From: Malachius bipustulatus
Taxonomy: Eukaryota; Arthropoda; Insecta; Coleoptera; Melyridae
Length of the DNA stretch: 64,000 nt
Direction of reading: 5' to 3'
Assembly (NCBI GenBank): GCA_910589415.1
Contig: OU342639.1
Location: 7,634,268-7,698,267 of the forward strand
The notes beneath the pieces are model-generated. The model did not search any database. It was not told where the DNA came from and worked only from the letters and a program-made list of their open reading frames with translations. Of the stretch, positions 1 through 11,836 are shown piece by piece (positions within the stretch are counted from its first letter, which is position 1; every line of letters begins with the position of its first letter). The position numbers and the translations under genes were made by a program.

Positions 1-1042
1 AAGCGATTTTGATTTTCTTAATTGATTTCTATCGATGTATTAAAGAAAAATCGAATTTATTTTGGTCACATTAACACCAAATTACAGTTTTTTATCGCTG
101 ATGGCTCAACTAAAAAAAAATAATAATTAATCTGATTATGCCATTATGTGGTCATATATTAGTTACACAAATCCTCAGTTCAAAGTTTCAATTTTTTATC
201 TTTAAAATTAACCTCTATTTCGGGGGTGGACATAAGTGATGGACCACCCGGTACTGTATATAGGTAATGAAAATGAAATTGTCCGGCATATTTGGTTCCA
301 GCGGGATGGAGTAATCAAATTATTTCAAAAAATCAAATCAAGTTACAGGACATTTTCCACTAATTTTTTTTTGTCGAAATATTTTAAATCCAAAGTGTAC
401 CTATGTTGATTTTTGATAGGCCGGATAAGCGTTATGGATTTGGGAAGAGGTTAGATGAAATAATTCCTTATAAAGGTTATACAAACTGATCTTGGGGAAT
501 TTCGAAATACATTTACTCTTATTTTCTTTAGTGATTTTATTGAATAAATCATTATGTTTCGTGTTGTAAAATTTAAAATGTGATCTTCTCAGAAATAAAT
601 AAACTCAGTACATAAATAAATAAACTAAAATACTCTTCGAAATAGAGAATCAAAATCTTTCAAATCAAGTATTACAAGCCCAATCTTCCAATTAAAAAAA
701 ATTAGGGGTTATAGTGTCTATTAAATGGGGTTAAAGCAAGGGGTTGGCTCTGGAGCTTTCTCGATGTTTGCTTTGACCTCTTGATTCGACTTTACTGTGC
801 TTGTTAATCAAGGCACTCAGCAATTTATCCTTTTCTTCCAGAGTTTAAGCACTTAGTAAAAGGCACAAATTGCTGGTCTTGGTAAATATCTATATAAGTT
901 TTTTTTTCTGTCAAGCTATATCATTCGAAATGTAAAGCAATGAAATGTAATAAAAGCAATCAATAAGATCAGTCAAAAGATCCCATTCGAAGTTCGCATG
1001 TCACAAATTAAGTAGGTACACATATTTTTTATTTATTACTAT
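1..1042. other. Intergenic, no gene seen
   Basis: AT-rich sequence with many stops in all frames. No conserved coding frame, RNA gene or clear repeat boundary was recognised. Confidence 0.5.
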
Positions 1043-1558
1043 ACCAAGAGCATTCATTGACAGTAAGTAGAGTTACATTGTAGCATTTTAAAGGGTTGAT
1101 AAGGGATTATGGACCGTTGAAATGTTAAAAAATCGTTTAGCCTGTTGACCGATTTAAAAAATTATTCATTACTTTATTTTATGAGGAATTTATTTCTCAA
1201 ACTTTTTTCTCTTGTCATTTCTCGAAAAACTTTGTCGTTTTCATCTTTTCTTCCTGATCGTCAAGTTTCACATTTAATTTAAAACCCAATTTTTGAATTT
1301 TAGGTGATTCTAAATAACACAACTGCAAAACTTTTTTTTTGTTATTCGGGTTTTTGTTGAAAACGACAAAGTATTTTTTTAAATAACAGGAGGAATAAAA
1401 GTTTAATAATTCAATTCCCCATAAAATAAAGTAATAATTTCTTACGTCGTCCAACAGGTTAAAATTTTTTTTATAATTTTAAGGGTGCATCATCACTTAT
1501 CAATAACCCCTAAGATTCAACGATTTAACTCTACTTACTGTCAATGAACGCTCTTGTT
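1043..1558. repeat. Foldback/MITE-like element, ~516 bp
   Basis: The two ends are inverted copies: 1043-1075 matches the reverse complement of 1526-1558 with two mismatches in 33 bases (core CATTGACAGTAAGTAGAG against its complement). Pairing continues inward, for example 1130-1195 against 1415-1475 around CATAAAATAAAGTAAT. It carries no coding sequence. It is probably a non-autonomous inverted-repeat transposon, superfamily unknown. Target duplications were not resolved. Confidence 0.7.
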
Positions 1559-2084
1559 ACGCTCACAATCAGAAAAATAAATTGCGTTCAAAAAGGGAAA
1601 AATCCAACATGGCGGTCATAAGAAAAACGAAAGTTGAGGCGGGTTGCGGAATAACAAAAGACGATTGACACCTGTCATATACGCTATCTTATTCGTCTTA
1701 AAAAAGTGTCCGGATGATGTCACATTTTGACAGCTGTCAAATTAACCGTTTCGGACTTACTTGCAAAAAACAAAATCCGCCATTTTCGATTTTTGGGCGA
1801 TATTTCCAAAACCAATTGACCGATCGTAAATCTGAAACCGGTTATCGAATGCACAAAGTTTCCCCTAAAACTTACCCCATTTAACCTTTGCTGTAAGTGT
1901 AATAGGAGCCGAGATCCCTGTATAGAGACGCGAATCTGGGACACATTGTATAGGTGCCATAGTGAAACTGTAGGAGCCGCGGATGTAAATAATGACCTGT
2001 AAAATAATCAAAGTTTTTCTTGTCACTCGAACAAAATAATGTTTATTTTTCTTCTCGTGCTCCTCTAAAATCAGTTTATCCTGG
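1559..2084. other. Unclassified repeat-like sequence
   Basis: No gene. Positions 1595-1640 (ATGGCGGTCATAAGAAAAAC and flanks) resemble the interior of the MITE family at 29.6-38.4 kb, so this is probably a decayed fragment of that family. The part near 1785-1830 resembles generic dispersed insect repeat sequence. Confidence 0.35.
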
Positions 2085-2292
2085 ACCAAGCTAGTTTATC
2101 CTAGGATAAACTAATTTGGCCTAGGATAAACTAGCTTGGCCTGAAATTATGAACATTTCAATCCGACAAAATTAGTTCATCCTATACTCTACTTTATAGT
2201 TCAGACAAACCAGTTTGGCCTGGGACAAACTATAGTTTATCCTAAAGCACTTACAATGAACTAGTTGGTCCTAAAAAACAGTTTGGCCTTTA
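2085..2292. repeat. Cluster of palindromic AGTTTGGCCTAGGATAAACT units
   Basis: About eight degenerate units built from AGTTTATCC, its complement GGATAAACT, and AGTTTGGCC follow one another, including the perfect palindrome TAGTTTATCCTAGGATAAAC plus TA. The units alternate in orientation, so the stretch can fold on itself. No coding potential. It looks like a short satellite or the core of a foldback element. Confidence 0.6.
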
Positions 2293-4200
2293 ACATATAT
2301 AAAATAAAAAATTAATTGATTTGTTTTCAATAATAAAAAAGATATGGGCAAAATAAGAAATATCGATTTTTCAATTTCTATAGCGTATTTCAGTTATCAT
2401 AAAGTGAAGTTATTCGAAATTTTGTTTCAGATTCTTAATAAATAGTGAACAAGTTTATTTGTTAATAAGTGAATTCTAAAAAATTTAATGATAAGAGTTC
2501 TGGCCTTTAGACCTCTTTCTAATGAAATGTCCCCCGAAATCACTTTGAATCAGTTTACATTTTATGATAACGTAAACAATTTAGCTCTATATGTCGAGTA
2601 AATCTTTAAGTATAGAGAAAAAAGCACTGAATACACAAAAATTTATGGAACAAAGATATTCTATTAGATATTTTAATTTTTTAGCTTATAACATTAAAGA
2701 GCAAATTCTTTCCAAATCGCTTTAATTCAGAATGTATGATAACCTTTATGATTTTATAAGTAGTTAAGTAGGTGGGTACCTACCTATAGTCACAAAAGTC
2801 CCATAGTTAGGACAATAATATACTAATAGTAATACATATTAATATTGCACAGACTTCTTTGTCTTTCTCCTCTCGATTATTTCTTCAACAATAAAAATTT
2901 TCTAGTTCCTATAATTCTTAAAAAACTATCTATATGTGCCATATTACGATAGTAGGTAGGTAGGTACCTACCAACTTTAGCTGACATCTATCTCATTGCA
3001 AGAAGGTAAGAAATGTACGTGTTTTTCCATAACAAAATTTATTGTAATATCGATATTGTTGATTTATTGCCTTGAAAGATAGTGCCATGGTAAAAGTGAG
3101 GTCGTTACAATGTATCAAATAATAGGACATCTCATAGTTTACAAGGACGTCTACTGATGCATTTCTTCAAATCAAGTATCTAATAACTGAAATATGCATA
3201 CATAACGCACAACTATACAACCTGGAATTCGTTGTGCAATAATAAATAATGTATACACATCAAAATGATCTAAGTTTCAATCAAGAGTGAGATTTTATTG
3301 TGGAATAAATTACCTCCGGCAACGAGTTGTTGTCTTATTTGGAACAATATGTTTTCTTTCAAACAGGTGAAAAATAATTTCGTTACTTTAAAGAGGCTCG
3401 CGCATCATTAGATAAGTACCTAAATTCATATTCGTAACCTACAGTTGTATATTTATGATTTTATAGGTTTAAAATGAAAATTATTGATAGTATTATTCTC
3501 AGTATACAAAGGTTGTGAAAAAAAATCATGAAAACTATTAACGACACACGCTATATATTAGGTATATGCTACGTTGTTGGGGTATTTATAACACTAAAAC
3601 AAAAAACAAAATTCTATTATAAATTTGTTTCCGAAAGATTGCAATAATTTATTTTTAAAGAATGGCAACATTGCATTCAATTTGCATGTAAAAAAATACA
3701 GATAGTTTTTAATACTGCGGTTATACCTATAAGTTACACTTTGCAGTCGTACATATTTAATCAGTATTTGTCAAAATTTTGCTATCTTGGAGATTTATAA
3801 TAGTAATAATAATAATAATACTAATAATAACATGTCGTTATTCCACAAAATGCCATACACAAGATCTAAGCAACAGAAAAAAAAAACAATCAAATGAGTG
3901 TATTAGGCGAAAGCTATAGATAGCATAATCAACAATTGATATGCCCCTGCTCTCCTTGACCTTGATTCAAATGTCAATTTATAATAAATTAATTATTAAA
4001 CAGCGTTCTATCAAAAGTAAATAAATGTAGGAATGACTCCAACGTATTCATGAATCAAAATATTATTCTAAGAGAAAAAAAAAACAAAATATTAATCCTG
4101 GACTTATACACCAAATAATACAGGTATGTAATACAAAGAAAGGGCAAAAACGCAACTATGTGTAACAAGAGTGCCATCCAAGAGAGCGAGCGCCCGCCCA
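2293..4200. other. Intergenic, no gene seen
   Basis: AT-rich sequence without a credible coding frame. It contains two palindromic GTAGGTACCTAC-type runs near 2770-2790 and 2952-2972, a motif also present at 11300 and 32155. Otherwise nothing is recognised. Confidence 0.45.
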
Positions 4201-6366
4201 AAATAATAATAATAATAATATCTCTCTTTATTGTACGTAAAATTACAACAATCATTGCATCAGTACAATAATAGTGTTAAGTTAAGTTTAATAATGTTAA
4301 AAAAAACAACGAACTAATCCAAACAAATCGTATGCGTATTCAAAAGGTGGTACGCACGCGATTGAACAAAGAAAGCTAGAATATAGCAAAAAGTGTACAT
4401 TAAAACATTAATCTATCTATACATAGTACCTAATACTATATCGTCATATTAAGTCGAATTGTCCAGATACTAGCAAACGAAAGTATCTATATTTTCAAGT
4501 GTTTAAGTCGGGAAGGAAGGGGAGGAGGGGGGAGGTGGAAGACAGTATATCCATGGTAGTATATGGTTCAAGCTCTGTGAGATGTTTCCGCAGATATAAC
4601 TTGAACTGAGAGAATCTGACGGTTGAAGGGTCAAGTCGGAAATGGTTTAGGTATTTTATAGACGCGTATGTAAACGTCTTTTCAGTGGACGAGAGGTGGT
4701 GGGTTGGTAGTTTAAATAGATTGAATCGAGTATGATAGTTGTGTGAGAATCGGAAAGGATCAAGCTTAGCCTGATTTTTGTAAATAAGTTTGAGGAGGGA
4801 GAAAACATACAGGGCTGGCAATGTTAGTAGACCAAGTCGTCTAAATTGTCCCCTGCAAGACTCGCGGATGGATAAGTCTGCCAGGATCCTGAGAGCCCTC
4901 TTCTGAAGAAGGAAGACTTTACTGAGGGACTTCTCAGTGCTGCCCCAGACGGCGATGCCATAGGCTACGTGACTATAAAAATGTCCATAATATGCAGAGA
5001 GCATAATATTATGGGAGACAGTGTGTTGGAGTCGTCTCAAAAGGAAGCAGGAGCTAGCTAGTCGGTGGCATAAGAGGTCTGTGTGAGCTGCCCAGTTTAG
5101 ATTTTGATCGATGTGAAAGCCTAAAAATTTCACGACCTCTCTGGGCTTAATCAGGGAATTTTCATTCGGGATGTCAGGTAGGGGTGGTAGACGTGATCCG
5201 GAAGAATGAAAATCTATCAATTCAGTTTTTGTCAAGTTCAGTTTTAGTCTATTGACTCTAAGCCATGTAGAGGCTTTTTCCAGTGGGTCTTGAACGGTTG
5301 ATATAATTTCCGAAATGTCGCTTGTCTTTATCTTAATGAGAATGGTTGTATCGTCTGCATAGTTAACACAGATGGAATTTGAAGATGTTATTTTGGGACC
5401 TAATTCGTTGATGAAAATGAGGAACAGGAGTGGACCAAGGACACTGCCCTGTGGAACTCCAGAGGAGACAGGAGCAAAGAGGGACCTGGTCGCTCGGCCA
5501 TCTGACCCAATCAATTCCACCGCCTGAGTTCGACCCTGCAAGTAACTGGAGAACCAGGATAGGGCCAGTCCGCGTGTACCCACAGCCTGCAGTCTTAGAA
5601 GGAGGCACTCATGACACACACTGTCGAATGCCTTGAAGAGGTCCAGAAGCCATCCCACCGTGCGGATGCCGTCCTCCATTCCCCCAGAGATATACTCCGT
5701 CAGTTGGACAAGAGCAGTCTCAGTAGATCTGTTCCTTAAGAAACCATGCTGGGAGTCAGACAGAGTCCTAGTCTTTTCAAGAAAGTCTAAGAGACGGTGA
5801 CCATAGTGACTCAATAATTTTGTCAAAGACCGAAAGCAGGCTAATCGGTCTGTAATTCTCGGGATTTTTGCCGTCGCCTTTTTTGAAAACGGGTTTAACG
5901 AGTGCGGCTTTGAGTTGTTCGGGGAATACGCCAGTCAGAAAGGAGCTATTTATAATATCTGCGAGTGGATGAGCCAGCACGGATATGCAGTGTTTGGCAA
6001 TGAAGGAGGGAATCTCATCTAGGCCCGATGACATTTTGCCCTTAAACCTGAGGACGACGCGATTGATTTCCCCGGGTGAAGTGGGGTAGAACATGAATGA
6101 CGAAGAAACAGAAGTTGCTACGTTAGAACCATGAGTATGATTGTAGACGAGGGAATCATTTGAGAGAAAAACGTTATTAAGCATTTCGGACATTTCCTCA
6201 GGATCCTCCGAAGTTGTACCCTGAAAGTTCAGCTCTACGATTTTTTGAGAATGGGTCGCCGACTGGCGGTGTTTGTTTATAAGGGTCCACCCAGATTTAA
6301 TTGGATTTTCAGATTCGCTAATGAAGATATCATTGCGTCGTTTTGTTTCCTGCCTCTGACGCGAAA
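4201..6366 (-). mobile_element. 5'-truncated Jockey/CR1-like LINE
   Basis: Non-LTR retrotransposon copy read on the minus strand. Its 3' end is an (ATT)n tail at 4201-4220, and the reverse transcriptase frame lies upstream of it. The homologous frame continues up to about 6360 and then stops abruptly, which is the usual 5' truncation. A relative of the same family is seen as a fragment at 58320-58490, sharing PLEKASTWLR and RLKLN. It is not intact: the RT frame is broken once near 5820. Confidence 0.85.
4495..6360 (-). pseudogene. LINE reverse transcriptase, frameshifted
   Basis: Read on the minus strand, two overlapping frames join near 5780-5826. The upstream frame (6360 to 5777) has the RT N-terminal block KPVFKKGDGKNPENYRPISL. 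The downstream 443-codon frame (5826 to 4495) has SQHGFLRNRSTETAL, the catalytic Asp of motif A in LDLFKAFDSV, SGVPQGSVLGPLLF, and the motif C box YADDTTI. The C-terminal region is typical of the clade (QKRALRILADL, RESCRGQFRRLG). The active-site aspartates are present, but the frameshift makes it a pseudogene. The endonuclease domain is missing. Clade assignment (Jockey or CR1 group) is from general motif resemblance only. Confidence 0.85.
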
Positions 6367-6925
6367 ATGATGCTGCAAATATGCAAATAAAAAACTACCC
6401 ATATAAACTGCCTCCGAAACAACCCCCCAGTGAATTTCTTTTATGTATTTTTTAATAAAAAAAAATACACTATTGAGGACGACACCGCTTTACGAAAATC
6501 ACTCAAACTCATCAAATGTCCACCGTTATTTAACACGTACCTATGCACCTCGCAGAGAGATTCGAATTACGAAACCATATGCTCCGTGGTTAACGGAACG
6601 TCTGAGATGTATGATGAGGCTGCGTGATATAGGGCGCATCAAAAATGGAGACGAACTAAAAAAATGGAGTTTTTCAACTCTTACAAATCTTTACGTAATC
6701 AGGTGACCTTATTATGTAGATCTGAAAAAAAAAGTTATTACCAGAGCTGTCTGGCTAACTGCGACATGAAAGCAATTTGGAAATACCTAAAGTCTCCTAA
6801 GCAACATCACATTCCTGAACACCTAAATAATCCGGGAGATTTCAATAACTTTTATCTGGACATCGATGTTGGTACTCCGGACTCGGAGATATTATTAACG
6901 CACTATCGGGATAGCAGGTTAGGTA

Positions 6926-7740
6926 ATGTTGACAATCCTTTTTTATGTTTCGACGGATGAAGTTCAGACGTTGCTTTACTCGGTTAGTTCGGATTCCATA
7001 GGTTACGATGATATAAGTCTGGCTATGCTCAAGCTCTGTGGAAAGGTCATTATTCCGTATGTAACGCACATAATAAACTGTTGCTTGGAAACCAACACTT
7101 TTCCGGATGTCTGGAAGATAGCGTTGGTAAAACCAATACCTAAGCAGGCAAATCCAAAATGCTACAAAGACTTCAGACCGATAAGTACATTGCCGGTGCT
7201 TTCAAAGATTCTGGAAAGGGTCATGAGTGGGCAGCTACATTGCTATCTGGATAAACACAATATTCTCTCAGTGAAACAGTCGGGTTTCCGCCCTAAACAT
7301 GGTTGTTGTTCAGCTCTGTTGGATGTTAAAGATGATATTCTTAGAGGAGGGATTCTGGTATGGCTACGGCATTAATTTTGTTAGATTTTAGTAGAGCTTT
7401 TGATACCGTAAACCATGACATGCTGCTTGCCATTTGTCAACAAGTGGGGCTTGGTTCTGATGCCTGTGCTATGCTGTCGAGTTATCTAGAAGGGCGGCAG
7501 CAGATGGTACATGCAGTTGGATGATAGACTGTCGGTGCCGAGAAATATCAAAGCGGGGGTGCCGCAGGGTTCAATACTTGGACCTCTGTTGTAGATTCTT
7601 TACACCTTTGCCTTGCCAAAGTGTGTTGATGCTTGCTCCGTTCATCTTTATGCTGATGATACTCAGATGTACCACTCTTTCTGTCCGGATGATGTGCAGA
7701 ATGCGGTGCGGACGATCAATCTGGACGTACAGGCCATATT
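6926..7740 (+). pseudogene. LINE reverse transcriptase, left part
   Basis: Several frames are needed. They include VWKIALVKPIPKQANPK and DFRPISTLPVLSKILERVM, then LDFSRAFDTVNHDMLL (motif A), AGVPQGSILGPLL, and HLYADDTQMYHS (motif C). The domain stops at DVQAI where the nested element begins, and resumes at 8981. Stop codons and frameshifts (around 6957, 7375 and 7590) show it is dead. Confidence 0.8.
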
Positions 7741-8978
7741 CAGATCTTTCCTGACTGGGAGGTGTCAGGCTGTCAAGCTAGATGCTGCAGACAGCAGTGC
7801 TGTATCGGATAAGATATATAGCACTCGCGGTATTCCCCAGGGAAGTGTTATCGGTCCTCTGCTGTTCAACATCTACATCAACGATCTCTGTGAAATATTC
7901 AGTGAGGAGAAACATATTATAATAAAAAATTATGCAGATGACACTTCCCTAATAATTAGGGCACCTGATTTGGAATCATTGCAGTCTGGGGTCAGGTCTG
8001 CGCTTGAGAGAGTGCAGGATTGGCTAAATGCGAATGATTTGGTTCTGAATGGAAGAAAGACCAAGTTGATTTTATTCACAACAAAAAATAACCCTAATAT
8101 TGGTGGATGTGACGGAGTTAGTATCAATTCTGAATATGTCCAACTTGATACACACACAAAACTATTAGGTATACACGTAGACAACTTACTTAGCTGGAAT
8201 GTGCATGCGTACATGAATTGTCAAAGAAATTGAACAGTATTGTTTATAGCATGAGAGTGATGAAAAGGTATTGTAGTTTTGAGGTACTGAGAACTATTTA
8301 TTTTGCTTATTTTATATCTAGAATGAAGTTTGGCATAATTTTTTGGGGTGGCGCAGCGCGCAGCAAGCTCCAATAAAATTTTTGTTATTCAAAAGCAGGC
8401 ATTTAGAATCTTAAATGATTTGTCATACAGAGAATCATGTAGGGGTACATTCAAGACGAAGAAATATTTGACATTTACGGGTTACTATATTTTCGAGTGC
8501 CTATTGTTTAATTTCAAATATAGAACTTATTTTTCATCTTTTCAAAATAACCATGACTATGGTACACGAAATTATGGCAATTACAATTTTCCAATACATA
8601 GATTGAGTTTGTATGAAAAAGGGCCAAGTTACATAGGTATGAAAATGTTCAATCTACTTCCTATGTAGGTATATAAAACAAATTGCAGACCTAAAAATGT
8701 ATAAAAGAGAAGTTTTTAATCTATTGATAGACATCGAACCATATTGTCTGGAAGATTTTATTAGTCATAGAAGAAATATTATGGGCGATAGTATCTAAAT
8801 TGTAGCTTTAAGTATAAAATTTGTTTTTTTTTTTTGTTTTTCTTGTAATGAATTTATTTGATTATTATTGTTCGTGAAGCTAATTAGAGTGCTTCTCAAA
8901 TAGAATGACTGACGTATTTCGACCCACTATTTTGTAATTGTGGCTGTTTGAAGTAAATAAATTATTATTATTATTATT
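7741..8978 (+). mobile_element. Nested 5'-truncated LINE with (ATT)n tail
   Basis: A different LINE, 5'-truncated inside its RT domain, inserted into the RT of the surrounding element. It starts with the block before RGIPQGSVIGPLLF, has its own motif C (NYADDTSLII), then the usual C-terminal region (QKQAFRILNDLSYRESCRGT, GTRNYGNYNFPIHRLSLYEK), and ends in TTATTATTATTATTA at 8961-8978. A 5-bp target duplication ATATT flanks it (7736-7740 and 8979-8983). Two YADD boxes within 330 bp are explained by this nesting. Confidence 0.85.
7742..8668 (+). pseudogene. RT of nested LINE, broken
   Basis: The first segment runs to a stop at 8231-8233 after a block ending HTKLLGIHVDNLLSW. The C-terminal segment resumes in other frames (8234-8340, then 8348-8668), ending GPSYIGMKMFNLLPM. 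Motif C is YADDTSLI. Motif A is absent because of the 5' truncation. Non-functional. Confidence 0.8.
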
Positions 8979-8980
8979 AT

Positions 8981-9707
8981 ATTGAACTACGCTAAAGGTC
9001 ATTGCTTGGCCCTTAACTGCTCTAAAACTAAGATAATTCTATTTGGTCCCCAGCGTATTGTCGAACTGTTGGCTCCTAATTTTGTTGTTAACGTGGGGGG
9101 AGTTGAAGTCGGCACGGTATCGGAAGCCAGGAATCTGGGAGTAACATTTGATAGTACACTGCGTTTCAGGTCTCATGTCTCAGAATGTATTAGGAAAGGT
9201 TATTACCATCTAAAAGCTGCTCTATAACAAAAGGCATTTCATGACTAGAAAGCTTAAGTCTAAACTTTGCGACTCACTGGTTCTGTCCAGACTGAATTAT
9301 TTTGATATGGTATATGGGCCTAGTATTGGTACTGAGGATATTCGTAGGATACAGGTTCTACAGAATTCCTGCCTTAGGTTCATATATGGTATTCGTCGCG
9401 GGCAACACATTACGCATAAACTTAAAGAAAATAACTGGCTCAACATGTCCAACAGACGAGAGCTACATGCTGGTTGCTTTTTTCATAGATTTCTGCTCTG
9501 TAAGAGGCCACCCTACTTACTTAATAGGATCACTTACAGAACTGATGTGCATAACCTCAACGTTAGATTTAGGGGTTTATTAACTATACCAGCTCACAAA
9601 ACCGAAGCCTTCAAAGCTAGTTTTAGCTACCAAATTGTAAAGTTTTACAATCCCTTGTCTGATGCTTTGAGGGGCGCGACTGTGAGGGCTTTCAAACGAC
9701 TGAAACG
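8981..9707 (+). pseudogene. RT C-terminal part of the interrupted LINE
   Basis: It continues the frame lost at 7740, reading NYAKGHCLALNCSKTKIILF, then ARNLGVTFDSTLRFRSHVSE, a stop near 9226, and the C-terminal domain (RLNYFDMVYGP, IRRIQVLQNSCLRFIYGIRR). The later residues up to about AFKRLKR look like the normal end of the family. The last codons before 9750 run into a different repeat. Confidence 0.75.
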
Positions 9708-9723
9708 CCTACTTATATATTTC

Positions 9724-11130
9724 TCCACAAACGCGAAATTTCGATTTTAAAAACGCTCCTGTAACTTTATCTTTCAAGATTAGTAAACGAAATTTTGGAT
9801 TCTTGTAAAACTTTGGGATGACGTTAGATTTTCGTTGAAAAAATTTCCAAAAGTCGCGTTACTTCCACAGGGTGTCCTTTCAAAATTCCAGAAATCCGGT
9901 TTTTGTCATCATCTCATTTCAGGTCGCAGTTTTCAATCTAGGGGGCTGAATTTTTTGTGGGAGTAAGACATCCACAAGGAGTGATCTGTTTCAAAATGGC
10001 GGCCATTTGAATTTTCGGAAAATTGGCTATTTTTTGAACCCCTGTATGAGCAAGATGTAATAAAATTTAATAATTAATGTAATAAAATTTACATTACTTT
10101 TGAATTTTAAGAAATTGAACTGAAATTTTTACAGTAGACAACTACACTAATATCCTTTAACCCTCAAAAATCTAAAAAACCAAATAAAACAAACGGCGGA
10201 GATACTCGATTTTTTTTAATGTTTATTCCTCTAAAATTTGAAAACCCCTCCTGTAGCTTCATCTTTCAACATTAGTGAAATAATTTTTTTACTCTTGTGA
10301 AACTTAGAACTGACGTTTGATTTTTGTATAAAAAAAAATTCCTAAAGTTGTGTTACTTCTATAGGGTGTCCTTCCAAATTTAAAAAAAAAAAATCCATGA
10401 GGCACGGTTTCTGGTCGCAGTTTTCAATCTCGGGTGCTGAATTTTTTTTTGAAGTAAGATAGTCGCAAAGAGTCATCTGGTACTGCATTTAAGTCAAATC
10501 GGTCGAGCCGTTTCAAAATGGCGGCCTTTTCAATTTTAGAAAAAATTTCTAGATTTTGAACCCCTATAGAAGCAAGTTAGAAAAAACAAATTTAAACCAA
10601 ATTAACACGATTGGAAGAATATTATTTTAAATTTGAGTTATTGCAATAAAATTTGAATTATTTCTATTCATAAGCCAGTGGCGTGGGTAGGAAAAGGATA
10701 AAAATGTCTCAATTTCTATAACAATTTATGAGCCCGTTTTTGAAGGAATTGAACTGAAATTTTTCCAGTAGACAACTAAACTAATAACCCTTAATCCTGA
10801 ATAATTTCAAGAAGCAAATAAGAAAAATGGAGGAGATATTCGAATATTTTTACATTATGATTTTCAAAACTCGCCTTTCACTTTTTTCGAATTTATTAAA
10901 GGTAGTGTAAAGAATAGTATGTTTTAAGTAAAGTTAGCCAGTGGCGGACACAGGCAAAGGGACAAAATTGTTAAATTTTGCCAATTTTTTTTGTTTTGTT
11001 AAATCTAAAAATCCATTCAAAGGCACGTTTTCAAACGAAATGTAATGAAATTTTCACAGTAAAATGGAATATTTCAGAAAGCCAATTTAAAAAGCGGTGA
11101 AAATATTCATAATTGAATCAGCGCATAAAA
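9724..11130. repeat. Diverged direct repeat series, unit ~0.5 kb
   Basis: Segments recur in the same order and orientation: 9730-10020 and 10215-10550 share CGCAGTTTTCAATCT and TTTCAAAATGGCGGCC. 10100-10215 and 10735-10850 share AATTGAACTGAAATTTTT and CAGTAGACAACTA. A more decayed relative is at 11035-11120. GCCAGTGGCG motifs at 10676, 10943 and 13018 look like ends of hAT-type elements (established for CAGTGGCG termini; assignment inferred). The same family occurs inverted at 62510-62585. No coding frame. Confidence 0.6.
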
Positions 11131-11710
11131 ATACACGGTTTAGTTAGGTATAAACTTGAAATTATTACGTGGATTGGAACAATTACGTGGACTGGAATAA
11201 TTACAGAACAGGTAGAAATAAATAGGTAGGTAGTAATGGCGGGGATGAGGAACTGTGTAAAATCATACTAAAAGAGAAAACAATCGAGAAAAACACTTAA
11301 GTAGGTAGGTACCTACTCGATCACAATTTAACAAGCTGAACGTTAAACTTACGGTTAAGGGCTAAGAAGCACTTCCAATTCCAAACTCTCCCACATTTCT
11401 AACTGCACTGCAAATTTGATTTCTCGCCCTTGAAATGTACCTATAGTAAAGTTCACCAAAGTTCACATTAAAGTAGGTATACCTAAGTACTACCATAATA
11501 TTACACACTACCTCACACACACATAAATTTGAAAAAACTTCCAGGCCGAGAAATGCAACCCGTAGACGAGAGAGGTGACATCGCGGCACCGTAAACACTA
11601 CTGATAACAGTATTAACAGTAATCGATCGACAACGTTAATAAAAACTATCCATTCCAGTTTTTTTGTTACCGTCTGATAAAATGAAGTTTTGCGAACATT
11701 TTATTCCGTA

Positions 11711-11836
11711 CGTGATATGTAAACCAATTAATCTAGCCGCGGAGCAGCGAGAGCCGGGGGCGGAGCCTAGCGCTCCCTCTCCTTTCTCTCTTCTCTCACA
11801 GACACACACGCTAGATTAATTGGTTTACATATCACG
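11711..11836. repeat. 126-bp element with perfect 27-bp inverted repeats
   Basis: The ends 11711-11737 and 11810-11836 are exact inverted copies (beginning CGTGATATGTAAACCAATTA). The 72-bp interior is GC/GA-rich, unlike the surrounding DNA. The small size and perfect arms suggest a recent miniature transposon or foldback. No target duplication was identified with certainty. Confidence 0.75.

Larger units (their letters stand above)
6470..9710 (+). mobile_element. Second LINE copy, split by a nested LINE
   Basis: Plus-strand non-LTR retrotransposon remnant. The part before the RT domain starts around 6480 (RRTYAPRREIRITKPYAPWL type sequence), and the RT C-terminus ends near 9705. It is interrupted at 7740/8979 by another LINE. 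The flanking RT reads DVQAI at the left junction and NYAKGHCLALNCSKTKIILF at the right, which fits together as one domain. Both outer boundaries are approximate. Confidence 0.75.
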
